This document shows positions 4,935-5,074 of a stretch of 5,074 nucleotides of DNA, one piece after another. The notes beneath the pieces were generated by a model. The model searched no databases, was not told where the DNA came from, and was given only the letters and a program-made list of their open reading frames with translations. The position numbers and the translations under genes were made by a program. Every line of letters starts with the position of its first letter. The first letter of the stretch is position 1. This DNA is from Candidatus Ventricola intestinavium (lineage in GTDB: Bacteria > Bacillota > Clostridia > Christensenellales > Aristaeellaceae): NCBI GenBank assembly GCA_018715105.1, contig DVMG01000071.1:1-5074 (forward strand). The letters run 5' to 3'.

Positions 4935-5074
4935 TCACATCGGCGATGTATTGGTATCGCCTTTTATCTTTTCAGAAATCAGAAGCAGCACCGCCACCAG
5001 CACAATCTGCAGCGTGCCGTATGCACAGGCCGTTCCAAAGCGGAACGAATACATCTGATTGTTGATGGCCACGG
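4935..5074 (-). CDS. ABC transporter permease, C-terminal fragment (5' end outside window)
   Basis: Only the last 45 residues are present, read in the frame that ends at the TGA at 4937-4935. The reading frame enters from the right edge. The visible part begins VAINNQMYSFRFG and is followed by a hydrophobic segment of about 20 residues (TACAYGTLQIVLVAVLLLIS), then a charged cytoplasmic tail (EKIKGDTNTSPM). This arrangement, a short amphipathic run with FRFG, one last membrane helix starting at a small-residue AYGT stretch, then a Lys-rich tail, is how binding-protein-dependent ABC permeases (PF00528 type) normally end. The substrate cannot be read from this piece. It is probably the uptake system for the compound processed by the genes that follow, because the stop lies only 16 nt before the next start. 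Some other polytopic membrane protein is possible. Confidence 0.7.
   Translation of the reverse strand, partial: VAINNQMYSFRFGTACAYGTLQIVLVAVLLLISEKIKGDTNTSPM

Overview
The window carries five protein-coding genes, all on the minus strand, so transcription runs from high to low coordinates. In that order they are: the C-terminal end of an ABC-transporter permease (cut by the right edge), a creatininase-family metallohydrolase, a divergent argininosuccinate-lyase/fumarase-superfamily lyase, a BadF/NagK-type sugar kinase, and a ROK-family transcriptional regulator. The DNA is GC-rich by eye, with strong AGGAGG-type ribosome binding sites and ROK and BadF-type sugar genes. This suggests a moderately GC-rich Clostridia-like Firmicute, possibly gut or metagenomic, but that placement is a guess; nothing in the window fixes the taxon.

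Positions 5074-1720 look like one operon. The permease stop and the hydrolase start are 16 nt apart with an SD between them, the hydrolase and lyase are separated by 2 nt, and the lyase and kinase overlap by 4 nt (ATGA). Such tight packing suggests one pathway: import of a substrate, hydrolysis of an amide or cyclic amide bond, fumarate-releasing elimination from an N-substituted aspartate, and phosphorylation of an (amino)sugar. The lyase keeps the catalytic histidine and serine motifs. It has lost the residues that hold the arginine half of argininosuccinate, and no other arginine-biosynthesis gene is visible. A catabolic route for an aspartate/aminosugar-type conjugate is therefore a reasonable but untested hypothesis.

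A 332-bp gap (1388-1719) follows. It holds a near-consensus sigma-70 type promoter (TTGACA, 17 bp, TATAAC) and a leader of about 190 nt before the ROK gene. The ROK protein has a winged helix-turn-helix and a ROK sugar domain with a degenerate phosphate loop and no zinc site, so it is a regulator and not a kinase.

The left 229 bp contain no long gene but are rich in structure. There is a possible 20-codon leader ORF with its own SD. Its stop codon lies inside a set of mutually exclusive hairpins. Farther on there is a perfect 10-bp inverted repeat with a 9-bp spacer (likely operator). A strong SD at the very edge shows that another minus-strand gene starts just outside the window. The left intergenic region is the part most worth a second look, together with the neofunctionalised lyase.
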